Positions 56,963 through 64,000 of a stretch of 64,000 nt of DNA are shown in pieces. The DNA comes from Siphonodentalium dalli (lineage: Eukaryota; Mollusca; Scaphopoda; Gadilida; Siphonodentaliidae). The DNA lies in the NCBI GenBank assembly GCA_032622095.1, contig CP136064.1, positions 52,086,073 to 52,150,072 on the forward strand, in the 5' to 3' direction. The notes beneath the pieces were generated by a model, which was not told the origin of the DNA, did not search any database, and saw only the letters and a program-made list of their open reading frames with translations. A program made the position numbers and the translations under genes. Position 1 is the stretch's first letter, and every line of letters starts with the position of its first letter.

Positions 56963-58318
56963 AATCAATTTGCCCATGCAGACACGAGATAATGACTGTT
57001 GGGCGTTTATAGTGCGGACTGGGGCAGAGTGAAGTTTGTTTGGTACACATGTGGCGTGTATTGGATGATCATGAAGACACAGCGAAGTGGTCACTTTGGC
57101 TTTGGCTCAGTTTCAGTCGGTTGCAAACTTCCATTGCAATTGTTTTAAAAACAATTGATAAAGATGCATTTATAAAATCGTTCGTTTCCATAAACTTTTC
57201 ATTTTAGTCATATCTGGCAAAATAGATTTTTAATTATTGACAATATTCAGTATATGAATATTATTTGTGAGCAGGGTTCGCGCTGCCACTTGCCAAATTT
57301 GCCAATGGCAAAAATAATTCACATTTGGCAAAAAATATTGGCAAATCACTTTTTATTCCTCAAGAAAGTTTAATAATATTTGTCAACCAATACCAATCAT
57401 TTCAGGAAACTCTTTCATTAATGGTATTATTGGTGGTGATTTATAAGTTAACACCTCTATCAAGAATTAATCTATTATCATTAGGATCAACGCCTGACGC
57501 GGTCGGCGCCTCTGCAAAGCAGGCCCAGTCCAAACCAGCTAATTGTACACGGCAGTGCGGTTTGATACCCCCGGGTAATTATCGGCTGATAGAATGTGTG
57601 TTACATCACTAATTAGTTTATCACAAGGGTGTATTAACGCGCTATTTCAACCTATTTACCAAATGTAAGCATACATTGCCATATTAAACATGTTTCTGAA
57701 TTTCTTTTAACATGGTTGTAGTAAGAATTTAAAAAATGTAAATTAATTAAATAATGCCGATTATTCTCATTTTAGAAGCATACATAAAGGATGATAAGCC
57801 TTGGGTATGGCGGAAAATATTTATATTGCAGGTAACATACCTTTATTAGGTGATTATGTGCGGTCCGTGCAACGAACAGGAGGACAGGCATAATATATAT
57901 GTATACGATGTCTTTGGGCTATTCATATTCCACCTTCACGGAGAAACGGAACAATTCCTAGGTGCCGCGTTGGTTTAAACATTCAGATTTGTTGTCAGTA
58001 CTAAACATTCTACAATACGTTTTACGCCATCATTTTAACGAGAACAGCGCTCCTACATTAGCCGCTGGCGTGTTCTGTCGACATGTATAGGTCCTGGGGT
58101 ACATCACTGGGACAACGGCATTCGAAATGGCGTCATTTTGGGCTTCACGTCAACTGAAAAAACTCAGCAAATCATCCTAGGTGCGATTTAAAACCTCCGG
58201 ATTCATCGACAGACGGACTTTCGGCCTGAATCAGTGTTCTGTGCTTTACACTAAGAATTCATCACATCTGATCGAATTGAGTGTGCCCACGTATGGAGTG
58301 TCGACACTGTTATCACCA
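56963..58318. other. Intergenic stretch between palindrome and Polinton
   Basis: A 95-codon ORF (57,325-57,612) has no recognisable domain. A local reiteration of 'ttggcaaa/ttgccaa' words lies at 57,284-57,343. No gene supported. Confidence 0.4.
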
Positions 58319-58328
58319 GAGTAGTAAT

Positions 58329-58590
58329 GGGGGCCACTATGGCCCAGTACCCCCCAGTGGGGGCCACTATGGCCCAGTACCCCCCAGTGGGGGCCACTAT
58401 GGCCCAGTATCGAATACTGGACCATCTAGGACCATAGATGGTCCAGTATTCGATACTGGGCCATAGTGGCCCCCACTGGGGGTACTGGGCCATAGTGGCC
58501 CCCACTGGGGGGTACTGGACCATAGTGGCCCCCACTGGGGGGTACTGGGCCATAGTGGCCCCCACTGGGGGGTACTGGGCCATAGTTACC
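58329..58590. repeat. Inverted 30-bp minisatellite with hairpin tip
   Basis: About three units of 'gggggccactatggcccagt' plus 'accccccagt' run to ~58,415. A hairpin follows around 'ggaccatctaggaccatag' (58,425-58,440). Then about five units continue in reverse complement to 58,590. The minus-strand ORF over it repeats the decapeptide QYPPVGATMA because 30 is a multiple of 3; I do not regard it as a gene. Confidence 0.9.
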
Positions 58591-58771
58591 CCCTGAGGAT
58601 AGATGTTCCTGTCATTGATGTGACATTTCTGATCGAAAAAATGAAAATGGACTTAGACATTTTTTCATTACTATTTTAAAGTTTGTATAATTCTGACCAG
58701 AGATGACACAGCGACACGAACAGGATCAATTGGTGGGGATCATACAGTGAAAACGATTTTGTTGAAATTTA

Positions 58772-58778
58772 TCATTTA
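58772..58778 (-). terminator. Poly(A) signal downstream of Polinton protease
   Basis: The plus strand reads 'atcatttatttttcaaaaac', so AAATAAA lies on the minus strand about 250 bases beyond the protease stop. It is plausible as the shared 3' end of the minus-strand gene block. Confidence 0.35.
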
Positions 58779-59029
58779 TTTTTCAAAAACAAGAACAAGA
58801 ACAATGAACAATAATATATTATTATACATCAATAATATTAACAAAGAACAATAATTTATGTACAAAACAAGGTCTCAGATTTGAAGAAACTTAATTGAAC
58901 ATCCTACAACATCCTACGCTGAATCAATAACAAAAGTCTATTTTGTGGAGTTGTTGACACATTCGTTGTTATCTGGTCGTCGTCTTCTTTGCGTTGTATG
59001 TATATCAGCCGTCGATGTCCTGGTGAAGA

Positions 59030-59503
59030 TTAATTCAACAGCAAATTTGCTTTTCTGTATAATCGACCATAGTGCTTTCCAAACCATCGAACTATTGTTC
59101 TGTCATTCTTGAAGAAATCCCGAGAATTGAATAATCTTTTCATCCTCTTTCCTTTCATCATGTGGTGGAGTGCGAATATACAATATAATCCACACACATT
59201 TGTCGCACGATGTTGATATCGTGTTGTATTCATAGTCCATGCTGATGAGTTCCTTTTTATGAATGGTAACATATATCGTCTCGGTGGTGGTAGTCCAAAT
59301 GAGTCGAAGTATACAGCTGATCTTCCCTTGAATAACATCAATGTCCAGTGTTCTCCTGGCTGATCCGATGAGTGCGTGTTCACAATATATGCTTGAATAT
59401 GCTGCGGTTTCTTCTCTGGTAACAGATCTCTAGCACAAACATGTGTGTTAAGTTTACACAACCAGGAATTGTCCAGAATATATTGAAGTTCAGCTGTCTG
59501 CAT
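59030..59503 (-). CDS. Adenain-like cysteine protease of Polinton (PRO)
   Basis: 157 residues, intact. Residues consistent with an adenovirus-type (C5, Ulp1-like) protease: His52 in GEHW, Asp67 in VYFDSFG, Gln97 in RYQH and Cys104 in NVCGLYC. In Polintons and related viruses this enzyme processes capsid precursors. The length is somewhat shorter than adenain (about 200). It overlaps the upstream ORF by 14 bases in another frame, in keeping with a compact block. No stop or frameshift, in contrast to several neighbours. Whether it is transcribed is unknown. Confidence 0.85.
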   Translation of the reverse strand: MQTAELQYILDNSWLCKLNTHVCARDLLPEKKPQHIQAYIVNTHSSDQPGEHWTLMLFKGRSAVYFDSFGLPPPRRYMLPFIKRNSSAWTMNTTRYQHRATNVCGLYCIFALHHMMKGKRMKRLFNSRDFFKNDRTIVRWFGKHYGRLYRKANLLLN

Positions 59504-59948
59504 CGTTGTAATTCTCTTTGACTCGCTGTGACCACATCAGAGTCCACTCTGCGTCGAATTTTTTGCGGTTGAGCTCCAAACTGTTTCTCAGATGACCCCA
59601 CATGATGAATGCTTCGAACTTCTCCTTGCAGTGTGGGTTTAACCATATCAGCTTCGGGAACCATCTTTCCATAACATTGTATATGTCAAGTTTAATCAGT
59701 GCTAAGTCGATAAACTGGTTTGTCCAATCATCAGTTGTAGAGAACAAACACAGAACATGTTCACGTTGACTAGGATGTTTTATTTTACATCCTTCACAGT
59801 TTGCTGACACTTCCTTGCGAATAAGTTCTTGTAGTTCTTCAATCATAGCGTTGTTGAGTGTGTCCAAGATCAGGTTCCATCTCGGAGCAAAGTTTTGTGA
59901 ACGTTGGTATTCTTCATAGTAGTTCCATAGCTGTGATGTGAACTCCAT
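59490..59948 (-). CDS. Unknown Polinton protein between capsid and protease
   Basis: 152 residues, start MEFTSQLWNYYEEYQRSQNF. It contains a Cys/His-containing segment 'CEGCKIKHPSQREHVLC' around residues 49-65, which may bind zinc, and aromatic-rich helical stretches. It lies immediately after the major capsid end (59,950) and overlaps the protease start. A protein at this position is usual in animal Polintons, but I do not know its function. The reading frame is intact. Confidence 0.65.
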   Translation of the reverse strand: MEFTSQLWNYYEEYQRSQNFAPRWNLILDTLNNAMIEELQELIRKEVSANCEGCKIKHPSQREHVLCLFSTTDDWTNQFIDLALIKLDIYNVMERWFPKLIWLNPHCKEKFEAFIMWGHLRNSLELNRKKFDAEWTLMWSQRVKENYNDADS

Positions 59949-59949
59949 C

Positions 59950-61259
59950 CTAATAGTCAGTAAGCACTTCTCTCAAAGCTGTGATCTCTATTTCACTGTC
60001 AAATTCAGCATACACCAAAACGTTGACGGCTGTAGTGAGAGCTGTCAAGAATTGAAGCTCCAAACGCAGGTTCCCTGTCTTTATAGGATGTAGATGCCCC
60101 TCGTCGCTTCCTTGGTCCGGTGTCAAGTCGAAACCCCACAAACAATAACCATTCATATATTCTTTTAAATTAATGCCAATTGATTTGTTAACACCAAACA
60201 TTCCTAAAGATTGATACAAAGATAAATATGATCTGAGACATTGTTTTGTTGCGAAGTTTGGTTCAAATGGACGGTTATGTATTGTATGACCGTCTTGACT
60301 AACTTCCAATTTATTCAAACTGAAATGTTTGAAGTGGAATGGATTGGTACCCAAATCGCAATTCATATCTTTATTTTCGACCAACGCAATAAAAATTCTC
60401 TTTGGTAATTGTCCTTGAAATAAGTGGTCTTCAATTTTTGATCTAAGTCTAGCTGAGTACTAATTGTGAAAGTTTTTATTTCTACTCGTCTGATAGGTAT
60501 TTTCATTTTTGACTGGACAATTTCTTGATTTAATTTATTTGAGACCGCTGGAAAGAGACTAACTGTTCTGACATGGAACACTGCTGATTCGAAAACAATT
60601 TGTCCATCCTCGGCACCAATGAGGCAAAATTTAGATGGTGATCTGTTTAATCTGATACGAATTTCAATTCCATTTGGTAAATATTTTTCTTGAAGAAACA
60701 GATCAGTGTGTAAGCGTCCACATAGTTCAACAATTTTACTACCACAGATCAAACTTTCTCTAGAGGTTAATCCAGCATTAGTACCACCTTTGGTACTCTC
60801 TTCAAAATGTTCTGCTGTATCGCCATACCACATTTCTAAATTTCCTAATTGATTATCTTTATATTCTGGAGAGTATCCCAACAGATTTTCGAAATATGCT
60901 CGGTATGGGTAAGTGTCAGAATTCGAAGTTATCAATTTGTTGTTCAAGTAAACATCGATACTGCTGAACATACTATGAAAGAAATTGTTAACAGGTGCTA
61001 ATTCCGTACCAGCATCCAAATTAGTTCCATCTTTTTTTGTAATTTTGAATTTCACATAAAGATAAGATTGATTAATATCTGTCCACTTTTCGGTTTGAGA
61101 TGGTATGACAAACTCTATCGGAGCAGAATTATTCAGCGGTGCAATCGGATGATTTTCGATCCACTGCGATTCTGACATTGTAGCCACCGTTGGTGGAACA
61201 TGTGTTATATCAAGTTCCGATTTATTGCATTCGCATGATCCATTTACCATTTGTGCCAT
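59950..61259 (-). pseudogene. Polinton major capsid protein (double jelly-roll), one frameshift
   Basis: The N-terminal frame (61,259-60,363, 298 codons) contains 'WIENHPIAPLNNSAPIEFVI', 'SIDVYLNNKLITSNSDTYPY' and 'YLPNGIEIRIRLNRSPSKF'. The C-terminal frame (to 59,950) contains 'NPFHFKHFSLNKLEVSQDG' and 'GCYLWGFD'-like sequence near its end. These match the family annotated in many animals as F54H12.2-like, which is the Polinton double jelly-roll major capsid protein. The two halves join only by a one-base shift near 60,400, so the gene is broken. Total length (~435 codons) is otherwise normal. The product would form trimeric capsomers in a functional element. Confidence 0.85.
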
Positions 61260-61261
61260 GA

Positions 61262-61636
61262 TTAATCAAAAATATCAAGAGCTCGACTGCTAGGATGTTT
61301 TTTCGACTGACTTTTTCGGCGTTTGACAGCTGAATGATTCATTTTTGAATTCGCTACTCTTTTTCTAGGTTTTTGTCTCGAGTTCAAAATTTGATTTTTA
61401 GCTTGTGTGCCAAAAGATTTTAAAGCTTTTTTACCTTCAGACATCAACGCTTCTTTCGGACTTTTACCTTGATTAATAATTTCATCTGCAACACCAAAAG
61501 TGTGTTTTTTCGCAAGTTGTAAAGCTGTCCGACCAATCGGTTTTAGAAATGGTACAGCAGATCTCATAAGTGATTTTAAAATTGAACCAATACCGTTACC
61601 ATATTGCCGTGGTACGCCTCTATACACGGGGAACAT
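61262..61636 (-). CDS. Small basic Polinton protein (core/pVI-like)
   Basis: 124 residues, intact. The N-terminal half has a glycine-containing amphipathic segment (YGNGIGSILKSLMRSAVPFL) and then 'ALQLAKKHTFGVADEI'. The C-terminal half is rich in Lys/Arg ('KPRKRVANSKMNHSAVKRRK'). Polintons and adenoviruses encode comparable small proteins that bind DNA or disrupt membranes (pVI/pX-like). It lies two bases upstream of the capsid start codon. The exact role is inferred from composition and position only. Confidence 0.65.
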   Translation of the reverse strand: MFPVYRGVPRQYGNGIGSILKSLMRSAVPFLKPIGRTALQLAKKHTFGVADEIINQGKSPKEALMSEGKKALKSFGTQAKNQILNSRQKPRKRVANSKMNHSAVKRRKSQSKKHPSSRALDIFD

Positions 61637-61641
61637 TGTTT

Positions 61642-62493
61642 TTAGAATTCCTCTCGTTTTCTGAAATGCAACTTCGCCAAAGACTTACCACCAATAAACT
61701 GAATTGATTTTCCTGTGTCGCCACTTATATTTACACCAATTTTGTCAAAGTACGACTTTGAAACTGGAACATAATGTAAATTTAAAAATTCATGTTTTAC
61801 ATGTAATCCGTCGATATCTCTTTTATTCTGAAAGAAACAACTCGTAAAATTTGTACTTCAACATTTCCAACAATTGTGAAATCGGCAATATCAGAATAAA
61901 CAAACATTAGATTATGACCAACATTCATATCTACACCAAACGGAAATCTATTATTTGAATAAAAATCTTCAGAAGCGTTTTCAGTTTTGTAACCCAACTT
62001 GTGCAAAAGACATTGTGGTAATTCCATTCCTAGTTTTGTGTTACTTAAACTCTTGCGAATAATTTTCACACGTTTTGTAACTTTTGAGTACTTGATGTTA
62101 AATCCGTAGTCGTTTTGCATTGCTTCTCCAAGTGTTTCATCAATTACATCTTGCATTGTATCAAGTAAATCTGCCGCAGAGGTATACGAACCTTTTCGTA
62201 TCTGTATTTCAAGTGCATGAACGCCATCAGGTCTCGTAAATATCTTTTCTTCAAAACGATTTTTAAGAACAGACAGTATTATTGCATCAGTTGTAATCAA
62301 ATTGAATTTACACGAATCCCCTGTAACATTGTATGTTTCTGAAGGTGTTATCAGTTCGACTAATGCAACTTCCCATTTTTTCTTTATCAATTTGAATTGG
62401 TTTTGGTAATTGTACAGTAAAACAACATTGAGTATTGTTTGGATACATTACCATTGAACTGTCGCTCGGAATTGTAATGTAGAAAGAATTCAT
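61642..62493 (-). pseudogene. Polinton penton-like minor capsid protein, two frameshifts
   Basis: The first frame starts at 62,493 ('MNSFYITIPSDSSMVMYPNN', 'TVQLPKPIQI'). After a shift in an A-run near 62,383 the second frame continues 'WEVALVELITPSETYNV' through to 61,797. After another shift near 61,810 a third frame contains 'FLNLHYVPVSKSYFDKIGVN' and ends at TAA 61,642-61,644. The N-terminal pattern (FYITxPSxSSM...P.NT) and 'WEVALxE' are typical of the Polinton minor (penton, single jelly-roll) capsid protein. Length about 283 codons. The start codon overlaps the stop of the upstream small membrane gene (ATGA). Confidence 0.75.
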
Positions 62494-62750
62494 ACTTTCA
62501 AAATTTCTGCCGACTGATTTTTCAAATATTTCAAACGCGGTGTTGGTAAAATGTATCCCAAAGAACTACTGAGTAAAATTAACCACAGTTCGTTATTTTC
62601 ACTTTGTAAACTTAAATGAACAATTGCTGTAGCGATTATACCAACAATTATAATAATTTGTGTAAAATATGTTACTTGATTTTTTGCAATTTTTTATCCA
62701 CAGATTTGAAATTGTGATGGAGCATCCAGAACTGAACCATTTTGAGACAT
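62490..62750 (-). pseudogene. Small membrane protein of Polinton, in-frame stop
   Basis: 86 codons: the N-terminus is 'MSQNGSVLDAPSQFQICG', then an in-frame TAA at 62,694-62,696, then a basic stretch, one hydrophobic helix 'IIIIVGIIATAIVHL', a second hydrophobic stretch 'WLILLSSSLGYIL', and an ending with KYLKNQS. Its TGA overlaps the ATG of the penton-like gene. A short hydrophobic ORF at this place is compatible with compact Polinton operon-like blocks. The function is unknown, and the stop suggests it is dead. Confidence 0.55.
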
Positions 62751-62760
62751 GTTAAAAGTT

Positions 62761-63855
62761 TTATACCAAATTTGTGGCAGGAATCCAACTGTCAAATTTT
62801 TTAGGATAACCAGCCCAATGAACTTTAATTTCTCTAACTGATTTACCAGCAACTTTTCTTGAACGTTTACCAACAACTGATTCAATTTCGTAAACTTTAT
62901 TATCTTTTATATGTTGAATTTCTTTACCATAAAATGATCCTGCGATGTTTTCACCATCTAAATCTACTAATTTGTAAGTTAATGGTGTACTTTTACAAAC
63001 TCTACTAATTTTGAAAATTTCTTTTGTCCAATTTGGAAGATATCCTTTATCAAAAGTTCTCTTTGTTTTATTTATTCTAACAAAATCTCCAACTTTCAAG
63101 ATCTTATCTTTTTTCGTTTTTAACTTTCCATAAAGATTTCTGGAAACTTCAATTTCATTTTCTCGAGTTACTAAAACTGGTGCCATCTTAATACTTCTAT
63201 GAAAACTTTTGTTGTAAGAATTCACAAAATCGTGCAAAACATCATTGTATTTCAAAGTTTGATTATGTGTAAAATATTTCCACATCTTTGTTTTCAATGT
63301 CCGTTGAAAACGTTCAACTAAACTTGCTTTTGTCTCTGGATTCTCTGTTGTGAAAAAATGAATTTTCTTAGATTTCAAAAATTGTAAAAATAATTTATTT
63401 TTGAATTCTGAACCTTTGTCAGATTGAAATGAAACAGGTTTTCGTTTTGATGATTTGAGAATTTTCTGAAATGTTTTAACTAAAGTTTTACCAGTTTTGC
63501 CTTTAATTTTTTCAACCCATGCAAATTTTGAGAAAACATCAATAACACAAAGTAAATATCTGTAATTGTCATTGTGCTTTTGCAAAGTTTGCAAATCTGC
63601 CAAATCAGCTTGCCACTGAATATCAATTCCTGCAACAATAGTTTTACGTCTGCGAAATTTCCGAACAATTGGTTTGTGTAAAGTATATGTTTTTTGCCAT
63701 TGTAACCATTTTTTAACATCTGAAAGTTTAATTTTGTTATTTGTTTCTTTCGCATTTTTAAAAAGTTGATTTGCTCCACTGAAACCACCAACTTCTTTTG
63801 GATTGTAGTAAATTTCAGTTAGAAGTTTGTCAAATTTTATGTAAGTGGGGACCAT
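62761..63855 (-). CDS. Polinton retroviral-type integrase with chromodomain (INT)
   Basis: 364 residues, unbroken. After an N-terminal helical part ('GGFSGANQLFKNAKE', 'YTLHKPIVRKFRRRK'), the catalytic core shows Asp84 (IQWQADLADL), Asp146 (FQSDKGSEF) and Glu181 (SLVERFQ), a DD(34)E arrangement. 'CVIDVFSKFAWV' and 'NSYNKSFHRSIKMAP' are further family landmarks. The C-terminus (about 320-364, 'VYEIESVVGK' to 'VHWAGYPKKFDSWIPATNLV') is a chromodomain. The enzyme inserts the element into host DNA. The frame is intact, unlike several structural genes. Start at the ATG that overlaps the preceding ORF by 19 bases. Confidence 0.9.
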   Translation of the reverse strand: MVPTYIKFDKLLTEIYYNPKEVGGFSGANQLFKNAKETNNKIKLSDVKKWLQWQKTYTLHKPIVRKFRRRKTIVAGIDIQWQADLADLQTLQKHNDNYRYLLCVIDVFSKFAWVEKIKGKTGKTLVKTFQKILKSSKRKPVSFQSDKGSEFKNKLFLQFLKSKKIHFFTTENPETKASLVERFQRTLKTKMWKYFTHNQTLKYNDVLHDFVNSYNKSFHRSIKMAPVLVTRENEIEVSRNLYGKLKTKKDKILKVGDFVRINKTKRTFDKGYLPNWTKEIFKISRVCKSTPLTYKLVDLDGENIAGSFYGKEIQHIKDNKVYEIESVVGKRSRKVAGKSVREIKVHWAGYPKKFDSWIPATNLV

Positions 63856-64000
63856 CCTTTCAAAATAGATTTTCTGGTTTTAGGAAAACTTTGAGGTGTG
63901 AAAATATCAACTGAACGTTTTCTTGACTTGCCACTGCTAGGAGTTGCATGAGGTGTATGAAACTCATCACCAGTGTGACCTTCTTTTAAATGTCTTTGTA
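63837..64000 (-). CDS. 3' end of an upstream Polinton ORF, partial
   Basis: From the window edge to TAA at 63,837-63,839 an open frame reads 'EGHTGDEFHTPHATPSSGKS', 'RKRSVDIFTPQSFPKTRKS' and 'ILKGWSPLT'. It is rich in Ser, Pro, Lys and Arg and overlaps the integrase start. It could be the tail of a regulatory or structural protein. There is too little to identify it. Confidence 0.45.
   Translation of the reverse strand, partial: QRHLKEGHTGDEFHTPHATPSSGKSRKRSVDIFTPQSFPKTRKSILKGWSPLT

Larger units (their letters stand above)
58760..64000 (-). mobile_element. Maverick/Polinton (adintovirus-like) fragment, decayed, continues beyond the window
   Basis: Read on the minus strand from 64,000 down, the order is: partial ORF, integrase, small membrane protein, penton-like protein, basic core protein, major capsid, unknown, protease, poly(A) signal at ~58,772. 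These are typical Polinton gene families and are densely packed, with 2-20-base gaps or overlaps. At least four reading-frame breaks (one in the membrane protein, two in the penton, one in the capsid) show that it is a degenerate endogenous copy. Terminal inverted repeats and the 6-bp target duplication were not identified. DNA polymerase B and ATPase genes are not within the visible part. Confidence 0.85.

Noticed and set aside
57325-57612. 95-codon ORF beside the large palindrome
   Set aside because: No recognisable domain; composition and the adjacent 'ttggcaaa' reiteration look like repeat debris.
58251-58583. 110-codon ORF with QYPPVGATMA repeats
   Set aside because: 30-bp minisatellite divisible by three; no start context or conserved flank.

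Overview
The window looks like a repeat-dense, AT-rich stretch of an animal nuclear genome, most likely a mollusc (bivalve-like) or another lophotrochozoan. This is inferred from the repeat families: tandem units built on phrases such as 'ccctggctctgcccctaatt' that end in a (GACG/GACA)n tract, MITE-rich intergenic DNA, non-LTR retrotransposon remnants and a Maverick/Polinton. I see no intact host gene, no tRNA or rRNA, no CRISPR array and no bacterial-style operon. Almost everything recognisable is mobile DNA or its debris.

Layout. 1-5.0 kb: short inverted-repeat elements (a TTAA-type end at 1-160, a nested palindrome at 1440-1897, a 2.9-kb element with ~470-bp TIRs at ~2080-4955). 5.6-10.8 kb: one broken LINE, split by a GC/poly-C-rich insert (~5990-6967) and by a cleanly delimited Harbinger-like element (7101-8622, TAA duplication). 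11-14 kb: another LINE remnant and a TIR element carrying a TTAA MITE; a paralogue without the MITE lies at 32.4-33.4 kb. 15.4-15.7 kb: a RecQ-like helicase fragment that has lost its Walker A. 16-19 kb: tandem repeats and hAT-like MITE pieces. 19.5-20.4 kb: an unbroken LINE C-terminal ORF.

22.5-30.4 kb is a 7.9-kb near-perfect palindrome. Each arm carries a 572/578-codon gene for a Polinton/A32-type packaging ATPase with an added N-terminal C2H2 finger and polyglutamine and a second finger near residue 381. The first segment (finger + polyQ) is tandemly duplicated upstream as short ORFs with ATGA stop/start overlaps, three segments in the left arm and two in the right. The tip is a GC-rich CCG-type hairpin.

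30.7-43 kb: a LINE 3' fragment, tandem families, a hAT MITE with perfect 8-bp duplication, a 39-bp minisatellite and further foldbacks. 43.7-57.0 kb: a second palindrome, 13.2 kb, AT-rich and without convincing genes, with internal tandem repeats and a 128-bp duplication at its centre. 58.3 kb: an inverted minisatellite. 58.8-64.0 kb (minus strand): a decayed Polinton with, in transcription order, a partial upstream ORF, integrase with chromodomain, a small membrane protein (stop codon), penton-like minor capsid (two frameshifts), a basic core/pVI-like protein, major capsid (one frameshift), an unknown Cys-containing protein and an adenain-like protease.

How the parts relate: the packaging ATPase class absent from the visible part of the right-hand Polinton is present, in two intact copies, in the 7.9-kb palindrome. 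Whether the palindrome came from a Polinton end, is an independent ATPase-bearing element, or is partly an assembly artefact cannot be decided from sequence alone.
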